64,000 nucleotides of DNA from Lucinisca nassula. Taxonomy: Eukaryota; Mollusca; Bivalvia; Lucinida; Lucinidae. The notes under the pieces are model-generated. The model ran no database searches and was not told the DNA's origin. It saw nothing but the letters and a program-made list of their open reading frames with translations. Location of the stretch: contig CAUZLF010000207.1 of assembly GCA_963580285.1 (NCBI GenBank), positions 1 through 64,000 on the forward strand, read 5' to 3'. A program made the translations under genes and the position numbers. Below, one piece after another: positions 55,701 through 58,590 of the stretch (its first letter is position 1; each line of letters starts with the position of its first letter).

Positions 55701-56442
55701 TTACAGTTCTTGTTGGATTGGATAAGTAAGGAGTATTTTTCCTTAACGTTTTATAGACATCCCAAAATCATCCGCTTAAGGCCTCTTCGATTGTGTAGCT
55801 AAGTTTATCTCTTTGATTAGAGCTAGGGACTAACTTTCCATATCACAGGTCCTAGTGTATGAATTTCATTTTACGTGTCCCCAGTAACAATTCTGATTCG
55901 AGAGCTATGGCCAACCTCTGTAGCTCAGTCGGATGCACGTCTGACTGGTGATCAGGAGGACGTGGGTTCGATACCTGCTGGGGTCGGCAACATTCTTCCG
56001 TGGAGATTGATCATGAAAGCTTGTCTACGGACATTCTCTCCTTTCCGTTGATTCAAGAAGGGCAGTTGTCAGTTTCTGGCGAAAGAATGTGCACTGCACT
56101 GGTTAACCGCTTACGTATAAGCCTGTCCAGGAAAAATGTGGATAGGTAAACTGACTGGCTCAAAAATGACCTAAATAGTGTTTACTGGGCCTTTAAACTC
56201 CAAAACAAACAAACAATCTGGAGCTATGTGGAACTTCATATATTGGCAGATCAAATCAGTATACACACCTGAAAATTGACAAATCTCTGTTTAAATTCTT
56301 CAGAACCTTCTTTATATATCTTCCCGTATTTCTCAATAAAGGCCAAGAACTCTTCATAAATACTGCTGCTCTTTACCAAGCCCGTGCAAAGAATGAGGAC
56401 AACCAGCAAATGCAGAAAGTATGTGTTAATATGGAAATTCAT
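28702..56442 (-). CDS. CTSO: cathepsin O-like cysteine protease, nine coding exons
   Basis: Joined exons on the minus strand: 56442-56269, 52435-52333, 51484-51376, 49808-49743, 45361-45205, 44038-43923, 37122-36944, 34124-34032, 28742-28702. They sum to 1038 bp, 345 residues plus TAG. Every intron is GT-AG and every split codon closes in frame. Residues 1 to about 25 are a hydrophobic signal peptide. Residues about 28-95 form an I29-type inhibitory propeptide. The mature enzyme begins near residue 120. Visible catalytic elements are Gln144 and Cys150 (DQKKCGGCW), His291 (ADNHAVQIVGY) and Asn311 (VRNSWG). The CGGCW signature instead of CGSCW, the LSVQEVIDC and GGIIQYHC segments and the short C-terminus fit cathepsin O better than cathepsin L, B or F. 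Human cathepsin O is about 320 residues, so the length is typical. Expected role: lysosomal or secreted endopeptidase made as a proenzyme. The ATG follows AAG at -3 and gives a proper signal peptide. I see no disabling mutation. Promoter and transcript ends are not resolved. Gene identity is from recalled family features, not a search. Confidence 0.93.
28856..28945. mobile_element. family N hairpin fragment
   Basis: Only the central hairpin remains: ACTCTTAAAGGAAAGAATTT, GCTCCTTAGGAGCAAATTC, and a third partial arm. It lies in intron 8, about 115 bp upstream of the terminal coding exon's acceptor. Confidence 0.6.
29053..31292 (+). mobile_element. HINE f in cathepsin intron 8, split by family C
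   Basis: Head ACAAGAGGGCCCAATGGCCC and TCACTCACCTGTG. The first units resemble those of HINE b; later units of about 335 bp carry GCTCAAGGGCAGGTAACTCC and CATAAACGGCTGAGAAAAGC. The tail has CGCACACACACACGCACG, GTGATCACAAAAGC and the hairpin CCACCTTGTCACTACGTGAA. Confidence 0.68.
29583..29887 (-). mobile_element. SINE-like family C, copy 4
   Basis: Complete, with the tail complement TTTGTTTGTTTGTTTGATTT at the left. The perfect 15-bp duplication TGCTCAAGGGCAGGT lies at 29568-29582 and 29888-29902, inside HINE f. Confidence 0.88.
31442..31632 (-). mobile_element. family F copy nested in SINE E2
   Basis: GCAAGGACAGCAGGCCCAGG and TGGACACCCCAGTGCCACAA match family F. AGTAGT[T/A]AACCA is repeated on both sides, at about 31433-31444 and 31628-31639, a 12-bp duplication with one mismatch. 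Confidence 0.6.
31735..32275. mobile_element. TTAA-flanked MITE, 541 bp, nested in SINE E2
   Basis: Ends AGGTGCATTATTGAGCTA and its complement, immediately flanked by TTAA at 31731-31734 and 32276-32279. Removing it restores the SINE (TCTCCA-TTAA-AGAATGTTGCC). No ORF of note. A TTAA target is typical of piggyBac-type elements. Confidence 0.8.
32678..33607 (+). mobile_element. HINE g in cathepsin intron 8
   Basis: Head AACAAGAGCACCGCAAGCGG (stem GCACC/GGGTGC) then ACGCTCGTCTGC. It has two units of about 313 bp (CAAATTGCAAGATGGAGTTA at 32752 and 33065) plus a partial third. GGACGACGCAGGACGAC tract, then a tail hairpin ATAGCTCGAAAG...CAGACGAGCTAA. Head GCTCGTCTG is complementary to tail CAGACGAGC. 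Confidence 0.7.
33743..33787. mobile_element. MITE core hairpin, K/L type
   Basis: GCAAACAGTGCAGACCCAGT pairs with ATCAGGGTCTGCACTGTTTG. No TTAA ends are seen. A similar solo hairpin lies at 55607-55672. Confidence 0.5.
34032..34124 (-). CDS. CTSO: cathepsin O-like exon 8: catalytic asparagine
   Basis: 93 bp, phase 1 in, phase 1 out; acceptor TTTTTTCCAG, donor GTGAGA. It encodes DVPYYIVRNSWGSDFGDNGY and LYIKIGGNLC. Asn311 of VRNSWG is the third catalytic residue, and the GDNGY-x-x-I-x-x-GGN-x-CG run is the usual papain-family C-terminal motif. Confidence 0.93.
34152..34580. mobile_element. foldback MITE family R, tandem pair
   Basis: GGCCAGTTGTTCAAAGCCTC opens and GAACAACTGGACC closes. Two hairpins, TGAGCAGCTTTTGCAGATGC and TGAGCAGCTTTTGCAAATGC, each have a complement. 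It starts about 27 bp upstream of the acceptor of exon 8. Open frames here are artefacts. Confidence 0.68.
34783..34997 (-). mobile_element. tRNA-headed SINE, family I, copy 2
   Basis: TAATAATAATAATCAACCTT, GGGTAACACATTTAGTACTA, GGGTAGGAACCAGTACTAAG and TTTACCACTGCACCACGGTG match the 26386 copy over their full length. Confidence 0.75.
35000..35278 (-). mobile_element. tRNA-derived SINE, family E, copy 3
   Basis: GGCCTACTCAACACTATTTA, CCTATCCACACTTTTCCTTG, CTGCCCTTCTTGAATCAGCA and CAGGTATCAAACCCTTGTCC. The head is diverged. A loose piece of MITE R hairpin follows at 35290-35360. Confidence 0.68.
35404..35697 (-). mobile_element. SINE-like family C, copy 5
   Basis: TTTGATTTCATGTTTAATGT to CTTCAAGCCCTGATGGGCGA; complete but diverged. 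In intron 7 of the cathepsin gene, same strand. Confidence 0.75.
35790..36270 (+). mobile_element. foldback-ended repeat, family H, copy 1
   Basis: A hairpin of about 150 bp (TAAGTGTGAGTGGTGGATGG, AAAATCTGTATCGAGGGCCA and complements) is followed by about 330 bp including TCTTGCATACCTTCCATTTC, ATATGAGGTCGTATTCAACC and ACACCAGGGTTAGAACAGG. The inverse of this whole text occurs at 44690-45200. Confidence 0.65.
36441..36638 (-). mobile_element. TTAA MITE, family K, copy 3
   Basis: TTAACCTATTTTTACCGGAA at the left and TTTGGTACCAAAAGGGTTAA at the right, with AGGCCCAGATCAGATGCCGC between. The palindromic core is partly lost. Confidence 0.65.
36944..37122 (-). CDS. CTSO: cathepsin O-like exon 7: catalytic histidine
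   Basis: 179 bp, phase 2 in, phase 1 out; acceptor TTTCCTTTTAG, donor GTATAC. It encodes GPVAVAVDARTWYNYQGGII, then QYHCETADNHAVQIVGYDRT. His291 is the catalytic histidine of the NHAV-x-x-VGY motif. GGIIQ-x-HC is a cathepsin O-like feature. The frame stays open past the donor into intron and should not be read as protein. Confidence 0.93.
37152..37380 (-). mobile_element. TTAA MITE, family K, copy 4, beside the exon 7 acceptor
   Basis: TTAACCCATTTTGTATCAGA to TTTGGTACTAAAAGGGTTAA. Core GATCAGACGCCGCAAAATGC with GACGTCTGATC. Its left end is 29 bp from the first base of exon 7, so the branch point region of intron 6 may lie in it. Confidence 0.75.
37432..37705. mobile_element. foldback MITE family P
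   Basis: CACACCCATTTGATATAGTG, a perfect hairpin GTGCTCGTTAGAACTGCCTC with its complement, TTATAGCC-type run and TGTGGCTTAGGGGGGTGATT at the right end. Confidence 0.7.
38271..39900 (-). mobile_element. HINE h, inverted relative to the others
   Basis: The tail comes first: TTAGCTCACCTGAGCCTTTA, GGCTCATAGGTGAGC, then TCGTCCGTCCGTCTGTCC. Three units of about 470 bp follow (CACATGACCAAGATGGCC, GCATGTAGCATATGGTACTC, TTGACCTTGACCTATTTTAC). No head was found at the right end, which meets HINE i, so it is probably truncated. Confidence 0.6.
39932..42410 (+). mobile_element. HINE i in cathepsin intron 6
   Basis: Head ACAAGAGGGCCATGATGGCC and ATCGCTCACCTGATCC. About 13 units of roughly 167 bp carry TTTGAACAATCTTGGTAGGG, CATACCAAATATCAAAGACC and GTTTCAGAGAAGAAGATTTT. 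Tail CGCACGCACGCACGGACGAC, AAAAGTGATCCCAAAAGCTC and the hairpin around CGTCACTACGTGACGGTGAG. Confidence 0.7.
42460..42718 (-). mobile_element. family F, copy 3
   Basis: CAACCCTTGTGGGTGATTTT, CTCCCAGAAAAAGGGAGAAA, GTTGCAAGGACAGCAGGCCT and TGGACACCCCAGTAACGCAA. Complement of the 12650 copy over most of its length. Confidence 0.65.
42832..42985 (+). mobile_element. TTAA MITE, family L, copy 4, truncated
   Basis: CTAACCCTTATCCTGATGAA, CCAGATCAGATGGCTTCTGA, GATCTACACTGTTTGTCATG and AAGTAATTAGATTGGTTGAT. The closing GGGTTAA end is missing. Confidence 0.6.
43096..43388 (-). mobile_element. SINE-like family C, copy 6
   Basis: GTTTGTTTGTTTTTTGTTTT, TTTAATGTCCCTGACAACAC to TTCAATGGGCGGGGGCTTCC. A gap removes the text between TTTACCAGTACT and TTCAGCTCTGC. 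SINE D2 lies directly beside its 5' end. Confidence 0.78.
43403..43563 (-). mobile_element. tRNA-derived SINE, family D, copy 2
   Basis: AAGTCCCACGAACAGCTAAG, GACTCATCCGAAAGTCTTGA, and the head whose complement has CGTGGTGCAGTGGTTACG. The perfect 14-bp duplication AACAATAGTGTTGA lies at 43389-43402 and 43564-43577. Confidence 0.88.
43600..43914. mobile_element. foldback MITE family P abutting the exon 6 donor
   Basis: GGATAACACACCCGTGCGAC, hairpin GTGGGTGCCCATTAGAACCG with AACGAGTACCCACAAC, and the end TTTAGGGGGGTGTTCATTTC plus ACGGACTTATTCGCGCGAT. The right end reaches about 9 bp from the last base of exon 6 (43923). Confidence 0.7.
43923..44038 (-). CDS. CTSO: cathepsin O-like exon 6
   Basis: 116 bp, phase 0 in, phase 2 out; acceptor TCTCAATTTCAG, donor GTGAGT. 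It encodes NKVQLTTESEYPLTDVSNYC and then KILPEKTKGVQVKSHKCY. The ESEYPL segment and following Cys match the E-x-YPY region of papain-family enzymes. A foldback MITE ends only about 9 bp into the downstream intron. Confidence 0.9.
44171..44472 (-). mobile_element. SINE-like family C, copy 7
   Basis: TTGATTGACTGATTGATTGA tail complement, then the full element to CCCCTATGGGTGGGGGCC. The perfect 14-bp duplication GTCCTGAATGTGCA lies at 44157-44170 and 44473-44486. In intron 5. Confidence 0.88.
44500..44656. mobile_element. TTAA MITE, family L fragments, copy 8
   Basis: GAGCAGTCTGATCTGGGTCT, CAAACAGTGTAGATCCTGAT with GGTGGCTTCTTGAG, and the end ATCAGCAGGACAAGGGTTAA. The arms are rearranged. Confidence 0.5.
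44690..45200 (-). mobile_element. foldback-ended repeat, family H, copy 2
   Basis: TTATGTTCTAACCCTGGTGT, GTTGAATACGACCTCATATG and GAAATGGAAGGTATGCAAGA are complements of copy 1. The hairpin GGATGGATAGAAAAATCTGT, TCACTGTCCGGCATCAC and complements closes the right end, stopping right at the exon 5 donor region (exon ends 45205). Confidence 0.65.
45205..45361 (-). CDS. CTSO: cathepsin O-like exon 5
   Basis: 157 bp, phase 2 in, phase 0 out; acceptor GATGTTTCAG, donor GTAAGT. It encodes AFSTVETIESVYAMKTG, then ELSVQEVIDCDN and GGCAGGDICSALRWM. The first segment is the helix after the active-site Cys. The Cys residues in VIDC and GGCAGG are those of the conserved papain-family disulfides. Confidence 0.92.
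45558..45738 (-). mobile_element. SINE A, copy 6, head-truncated
   Basis: TTTTGTTATTTTGGTTTCAC, CTATCGTTAATCAGAGCTGG, AAACTGGAGTACCCAGAG and GTTCAAACCCACTGCAGTGA. The tRNA-like head is missing; HINE j starts about where it should be. Confidence 0.65.
46192..46353 (+). mobile_element. tRNA-derived SINE, family D, copy 3
   Basis: Head GAGAAGCCCCCGTGGTGCAG with box B-like GCAGGATCGATCCCGGG; body CTCCAGACTTTCGGATGAGT; tail CTGTTGATGGGGCGTAAAAT then ACACTCACTCA. The 12-bp duplication CCACTAGAAAGG lies at 46180-46191 and 46354-46365. Confidence 0.9.
47610..47712. repeat. 28-bp tandem repeat
   Basis: Four near-identical copies of GTACAAGTTTGTACCAAGTA plus TCATTAAT. The first ten bases, GTACAAGTTTGTAC, are themselves near-palindromic. 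Confidence 0.8.
47890..49020. other. apparently low-copy intron 4 sequence with palindromic factor-site motifs
   Basis: 47940-48140 has loose repeats of GCAGTCTGATCTGAGTC. 48480-49020 matches no repeat in the window and is richer in CpG. It contains CACGTG at 48713-48718 within CCCCACGTGTGGGG, and the full CRE palindrome TGACGTCA at 48738-48745. It could be a regulatory island; no ORF or exon is evident. Confidence 0.3.
49150..49430 (-). repeat. dispersed repeat, family G, copy 1
   Basis: GCAATGATCAGGAATCTATA, AGAGACACCAAATGGAAAGA and CACAAACATGGAATAACTAG recur at 55120-55245 (CAACGATCAGGAATCAATTC, AGAGACACCAAAGGGAAAGA). The 49205-49370 stretch is absent from the other copy, so this copy may carry an insertion. 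Confidence 0.45.
49603..49656. repeat. 18-bp unit repeated three times
   Basis: GCAAAAAGCTAAGACTCT occurs three times without a mismatch, 86 bp downstream of the catalytic-cysteine exon. Just left of it, 49510-49580 has several GGGCAAGT phrases and a CTTGCCC/GGGCAAG hairpin. Confidence 0.85.
49743..49808 (-). CDS. CTSO: cathepsin O-like exon 4: catalytic cysteine microexon
   Basis: 66 bp, phase 2 in, phase 2 out; acceptor TTTTTCAG, donor GTAAGA. It completes Trp129 and encodes RSQLNYSIISGIKDQKKCGGC, with oxyanion-hole Gln144 and nucleophile Cys150. The catalytic Trp151 codon is split with exon 5. The segment between DWR and the CGGC motif is three residues longer than I recall for human cathepsin O. 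Confidence 0.9.
49885..49992. mobile_element. solo hairpin of family H
   Basis: AAAATCCATCCCTCAGGGTC, CTGTCCGGCAACAAC, and complements GATGCCGGACAGTGACCCTC and GGGATGGATTTT. It lies about 75 bp upstream of exon 4. Confidence 0.7.
50290..50545 (-). mobile_element. tRNA-derived SINE, family E, copy 4
   Basis: GTCAACACTATTTAGGTCAT, CCAGAAACTTCCCTTCTTGA and CTTATCACCAGTCAGATGTG. Diverged. In intron 3. Confidence 0.65.
50604..50841 (-). mobile_element. SINE A, copy 7, with a perfect 43-bp target duplication
   Basis: A long T run, GGTTTGGGTTTTACGGCCCT, TGCAGAACTTGGCGTCTCAC, and an intact tRNA-like head. The 43 bp at 50561-50603 (from CAAAATAAATCAAAGG to ATACAACGTT) are repeated exactly at 50842-50884. 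It is the youngest-looking SINE in the window. Confidence 0.92.
51000..51110 (-). mobile_element. degraded SINE A fragment, copy 8
   Basis: AGAGGTGGGCAAGAACTGAA, GGAGAAAAACTACTTGATCT and AGAGTGAGGCTCAAACCCAT match the middle of family A only. Confidence 0.55.
51117..51337. mobile_element. TTAA MITE, family L, copy 5
   Basis: TTAATCCATATCCTGCTGAA and TTCAGCAGGATAAGGCTTAA are inverted ends. The near-perfect core is GATCCTGATCAGATGGCTTC with its complement. It ends 38 bp from the exon 3 donor. Confidence 0.8.
51376..51484 (-). CDS. CTSO: cathepsin O-like exon 3: propeptide end and mature N-terminus
   Basis: Phase 1 in, phase 2 out; acceptor GCATTGCAG, donor GTAGGT. It encodes LYLSDLKPRHNKTL and then the junction with the mature enzyme (LQIPSKLDW), the position where papain-family proteases have the P-x-x-x-DWR start. 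Too short and split to appear as a long open frame. Confidence 0.88.
51896..52163. mobile_element. TIR MITE family J, copy 3
   Basis: GGGGTACTTTTGATTTAGCT at the left; GAATCCGGATTCTGAAACAA and ATCAAACACACCCC at the right. Just left of it, 51705-51770, is a perfect-looking short palindrome (AAATTTTAAAATGCCAACAA with complement). 52163-52332 has nothing further. Confidence 0.62.
52333..52435 (-). CDS. CTSO: cathepsin O-like exon 2: propeptide
   Basis: Phase 0 in, phase 1 out; acceptor TTTTTTCAG, donor GTGAGA. It encodes ENRKVQYHLN and then the propeptide motif YGVTKFSDLSDKEFK, matching the conserved N-x-FSDL-x-x-EF region of I29 propeptides. The reading frame stays open past the donor, but the splice to exon 3 restores the family sequence. 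Confidence 0.9.
52913..53160. mobile_element. TTAA foldback MITE family N, copy 2
   Basis: TTAAGGGGAATGGATACATC to CCTTTACCCATAAAGCTTAA, with the hairpin TCTTAAAGGAAAGAATTTGC and complement. The 70-80-codon frames here are artefacts. Confidence 0.72.
53260..53501. mobile_element. TTAA foldback MITE family N, copy 3, intact
   Basis: TTAAGGGGAATGGGAACACC and the inverted GGTGTACCCATTCCCCTTAA. The hairpin is CTCTTGAAGGAAAGAATTTG with its complement. The best-preserved copy. 53501-54080 has no clear feature. Confidence 0.8.
54085..54650. mobile_element. foldback MITE family R, split by family C
   Basis: GGACAGTTGCTCAAAAGTAA opens; hairpin TGAGCAGCTTTTGCAAATGC with complement; after the insertion, CAATGCTATGGACAACTGGG closes. 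Confidence 0.65.
54282..54582 (+). mobile_element. SINE-like family C, copy 8
   Basis: Read forward: CGCCCTTCAGGGCTTGAAGA to CCACAAATCAAACAAACAAA. The 12-bp duplication ACTAGATAAGTT lies at 54270-54281 and 54583-54594. Its A-rich 3' end fixes the family's true orientation. Confidence 0.88.
54785..55070. mobile_element. foldback MITE family R, copy 4
   Basis: ACAATGTCGTTAGTTGACAT, the degenerate hairpin TGTGAGTAGCTTTTGAAAAT with complement, and CGATGCTATGAACAACTGG. A second outer arm runs to about 55070. Confidence 0.6.
55120..55245 (-). repeat. dispersed repeat, family G, copy 2
   Basis: Matches 49150-49430 as given there. 55245-55605 has no feature I recognise; 55607-55672 is a K/L-type hairpin (AACAGTGTAGACCCTGATCA, complement GATCTGCACTGTTTG). 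Confidence 0.4.
55920..56220 (+). mobile_element. tRNA-derived SINE, family E, copy 5, best preserved
   Basis: Head CTGTAGCTCAGTCGGATGCA and GTGGGTTCGATACCTGC, body CTTCCGTGGAGATTGATCAT and CAAGAAGGGCAGTTGTCAGT, tail AAACTCCAAAACAAACAAAC. GAGCTATG is duplicated at 55912-55919 and 56221-56228. It ends 48 bp from exon 1 of the cathepsin gene. Confidence 0.88.
56269..56442 (-). CDS. CTSO: cathepsin O-like exon 1: signal peptide and propeptide start
   Basis: 58 codons from the ATG at 56442, ending phase 0 at a GTGTGT donor. It encodes a hydrophobic leader (TYFLHLLVVLILCTG) and then the first propeptide helices (YEEFLAFIEKYGKIY, EEFKQRFVNFQ), which is the start of an I29 domain. A good acceptor (TTTCTTTACAG) lies upstream at 56479, so this exon may carry about 36 nt of 5' UTR and be preceded by a noncoding exon. 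Confidence 0.9.
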
Positions 56443-57048
56443 CTTGCCAACGATTTCCAGACGATTGCCAGACGATTTCTGTAAAGAAATTGCACGATAA
56501 TATTATGAACTAAGGCAAAACAAAACCTACAAGACTTGTGATAGCTCCAGATAAGGTGCTTTTTTTCATCCAAAAAAGTACAGTACACCCGCTGCGTTTT
56601 TTTTAACCCACGCAACCCCGCATGACACCGCGCTACATGTATGTCCCACTGCAAGCCATAGCAATTATGCCATGTACACTTATTTACCTATGAGAAAGTA
56701 TAAGACAGGTAATGTGGACAATCAATTTTATACCTGTATAATGCCACGGAAATGCTGCTATTACCAAGATCCCCCACGGTGGTGATCACAAATTTAATCC
56801 ATTCTGGCATCATGGCCCCCACAACGCTAGGTTGTCCAGGTTTAAAAAGATTTGCGGCAGATGAACTGTACTGACATTTTTCTTATTTCTGAACCAAAAC
56901 AGTGGTTGGGTGTGGGTTTGTATGTCATTATCTTGAGGGTCAGGTCAGGTCCTAGTGAACCAGACAGAGATACAGAGATGAAAATGCTCAGTCTAACTAT
57001 CAATGAATCATGGTGATGGGGGGGGGGGGGGCAATAAAAATCTTACGA

Positions 57049-57125
57049 AGAGGAATTCCTTCGGGACTTGAGAACGGGATCGACTCAGCCATAGTATACG
57101 AGCCATCAGTGTTCGAGCCAGCGAA
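57049..57125 (-). other. possible 5' noncoding exon or unrecognised repeat
   Basis: On the minus strand, GAACTTCGCTGGCTCGAACA to GGAATTCCTCTTC is followed by a strong donor, GTAAGATTTTT. It is CpG-richer than its surroundings and about 600 bp upstream of the 56479 acceptor. It could be a 5' UTR exon of the cathepsin gene, but no transcript evidence is available and a repeat origin is not excluded. Confidence 0.2.
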
Positions 57126-57628
57126 GTTCTACTGAATTAAACAATAAATTTAAACAAGAGGGCAATGATGGCCCTGGGTCGCTCACCTGATCCATAGGGT
57201 AACAAGTGGGCCCCGGGGAGAGCCATGGCTATAATTTGCATAATCTTGATAGTGGTCTAAAAGGTGAAGCTTCATACCAAATATCAATGAACGGAGCCTT
57301 CTAGTTTCAGACAAGAAGATTTTTAAAGATTTTCCCTATATAAGCCTATGTAAAACCAAAGGGCCCCGGGAGGGGGGCATTTTTGGCCCCAGGGATACAA
57401 TTTGAACAATCTTGATAGAGGTCCTCTAGATGAAGCTTCACACCAAATATTAAACACCTGGGCCTTCTGGTTTCAGACAAGAAGATTTTAAAGGGTTTCC
57501 CTATATAAGTGTAAAAATGGTGGGCCCCGGCACGGGGACATTTTTTACCCAAGGGCTATAATTTGTACAATCTTGGTAGAGGTCCACTAAATGAAGCTTC
57601 GTACCAAATATCAAAGACCTGGGCCTTG

Positions 57629-58372
57629 TGTTTGTTCGTTCGTTCAGGTTTAGGCTTTTTATGTCTGCCATGGTCAAGCGGACAGAACTCCATAGCTCCA
57701 CAACAAGACATATGTTAAGTGCTTCTGGGCTGCAAATTGTGGCAGTTTGTCCAACAAGAGCAAATGGCGTTGAGCTGCCGGTGCCCGACCATAGAAAAAT
57801 GAAGCACTGCCTGTTTTTTTTTTTTTAATTTAAAAGGCTGATCGAAAATGAGCCGAAAATGTGTAGAAATCAGTGCCAATACGACTGCAGATCGTGATTT
57901 CTATACTTTGCTCATGAGCGATAAGTGATTCAATAGTGCTCTTTCTTTTTGCCGCTTGATATTGGCCATTTGACTAAGGCTGCAAATGGAGCATGCCTAT
58001 TCAGATTTCCATGCAGGAACACACACTGCTTAAAGTTCAGAGGAAGAAGACTGGTCGCACGTCTTGCTTTCAACACTGAGACAACACATGATATGCGATA
58101 ATAATGGTTATGATAATGATAATAGTAATAGTAAAAGATGACAATCATAATAATAATGATGAAGACATACTATTCACATGCTGAAAACGATGGTGAAGAT
58201 TATACTAAGAAAAGACAGGCTTAAAATATGATTATTATACAGGCTTAAAATATGATTATTATAATCAGAATGAAAACCGTATGAAAACATAGTTTTTCAT
58301 GGAAGTTAGCAGTTTTACATGATTAAGTTGATTCTTGACATACTATTTACATGCTGAAAAGGAAGGTGAAGA
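57629..58372. other. insertion of unknown type in HINE k
   Basis: Begins TGTTTGTTCGTTCGTTCAGG and ends ATGCTGAAAAGGAAGGTGAA. It carries ATT/ATG simple repeats at 58080-58160 and a tandem duplication of CAGGCTTAAAATATGATTAT (about 58217-58262). ATACTATT[C/T]ACATGCTGAAAA occurs twice (near 58167 and 58340). No coding signal. Confidence 0.4.
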
Positions 58373-58590
58373 TTGCGGTTTCAGAGAAGAATATTTGTAA
58401 AGTTTTCATTTAAAAAAATCTATTTTTAGCTCCTGCGACCTAGATGTGCAACAGACTGGAACCATTTGAACAATTTTGAAATGGGACCACCTATGGATCA
58501 TACTGTGAAGTTTCATCAAAATCCAATCAGTAGTTTAGGAGGAGATGTTGTTTGAAGAAAAAGTATACGCACGCACGCACGACGGAAAAA

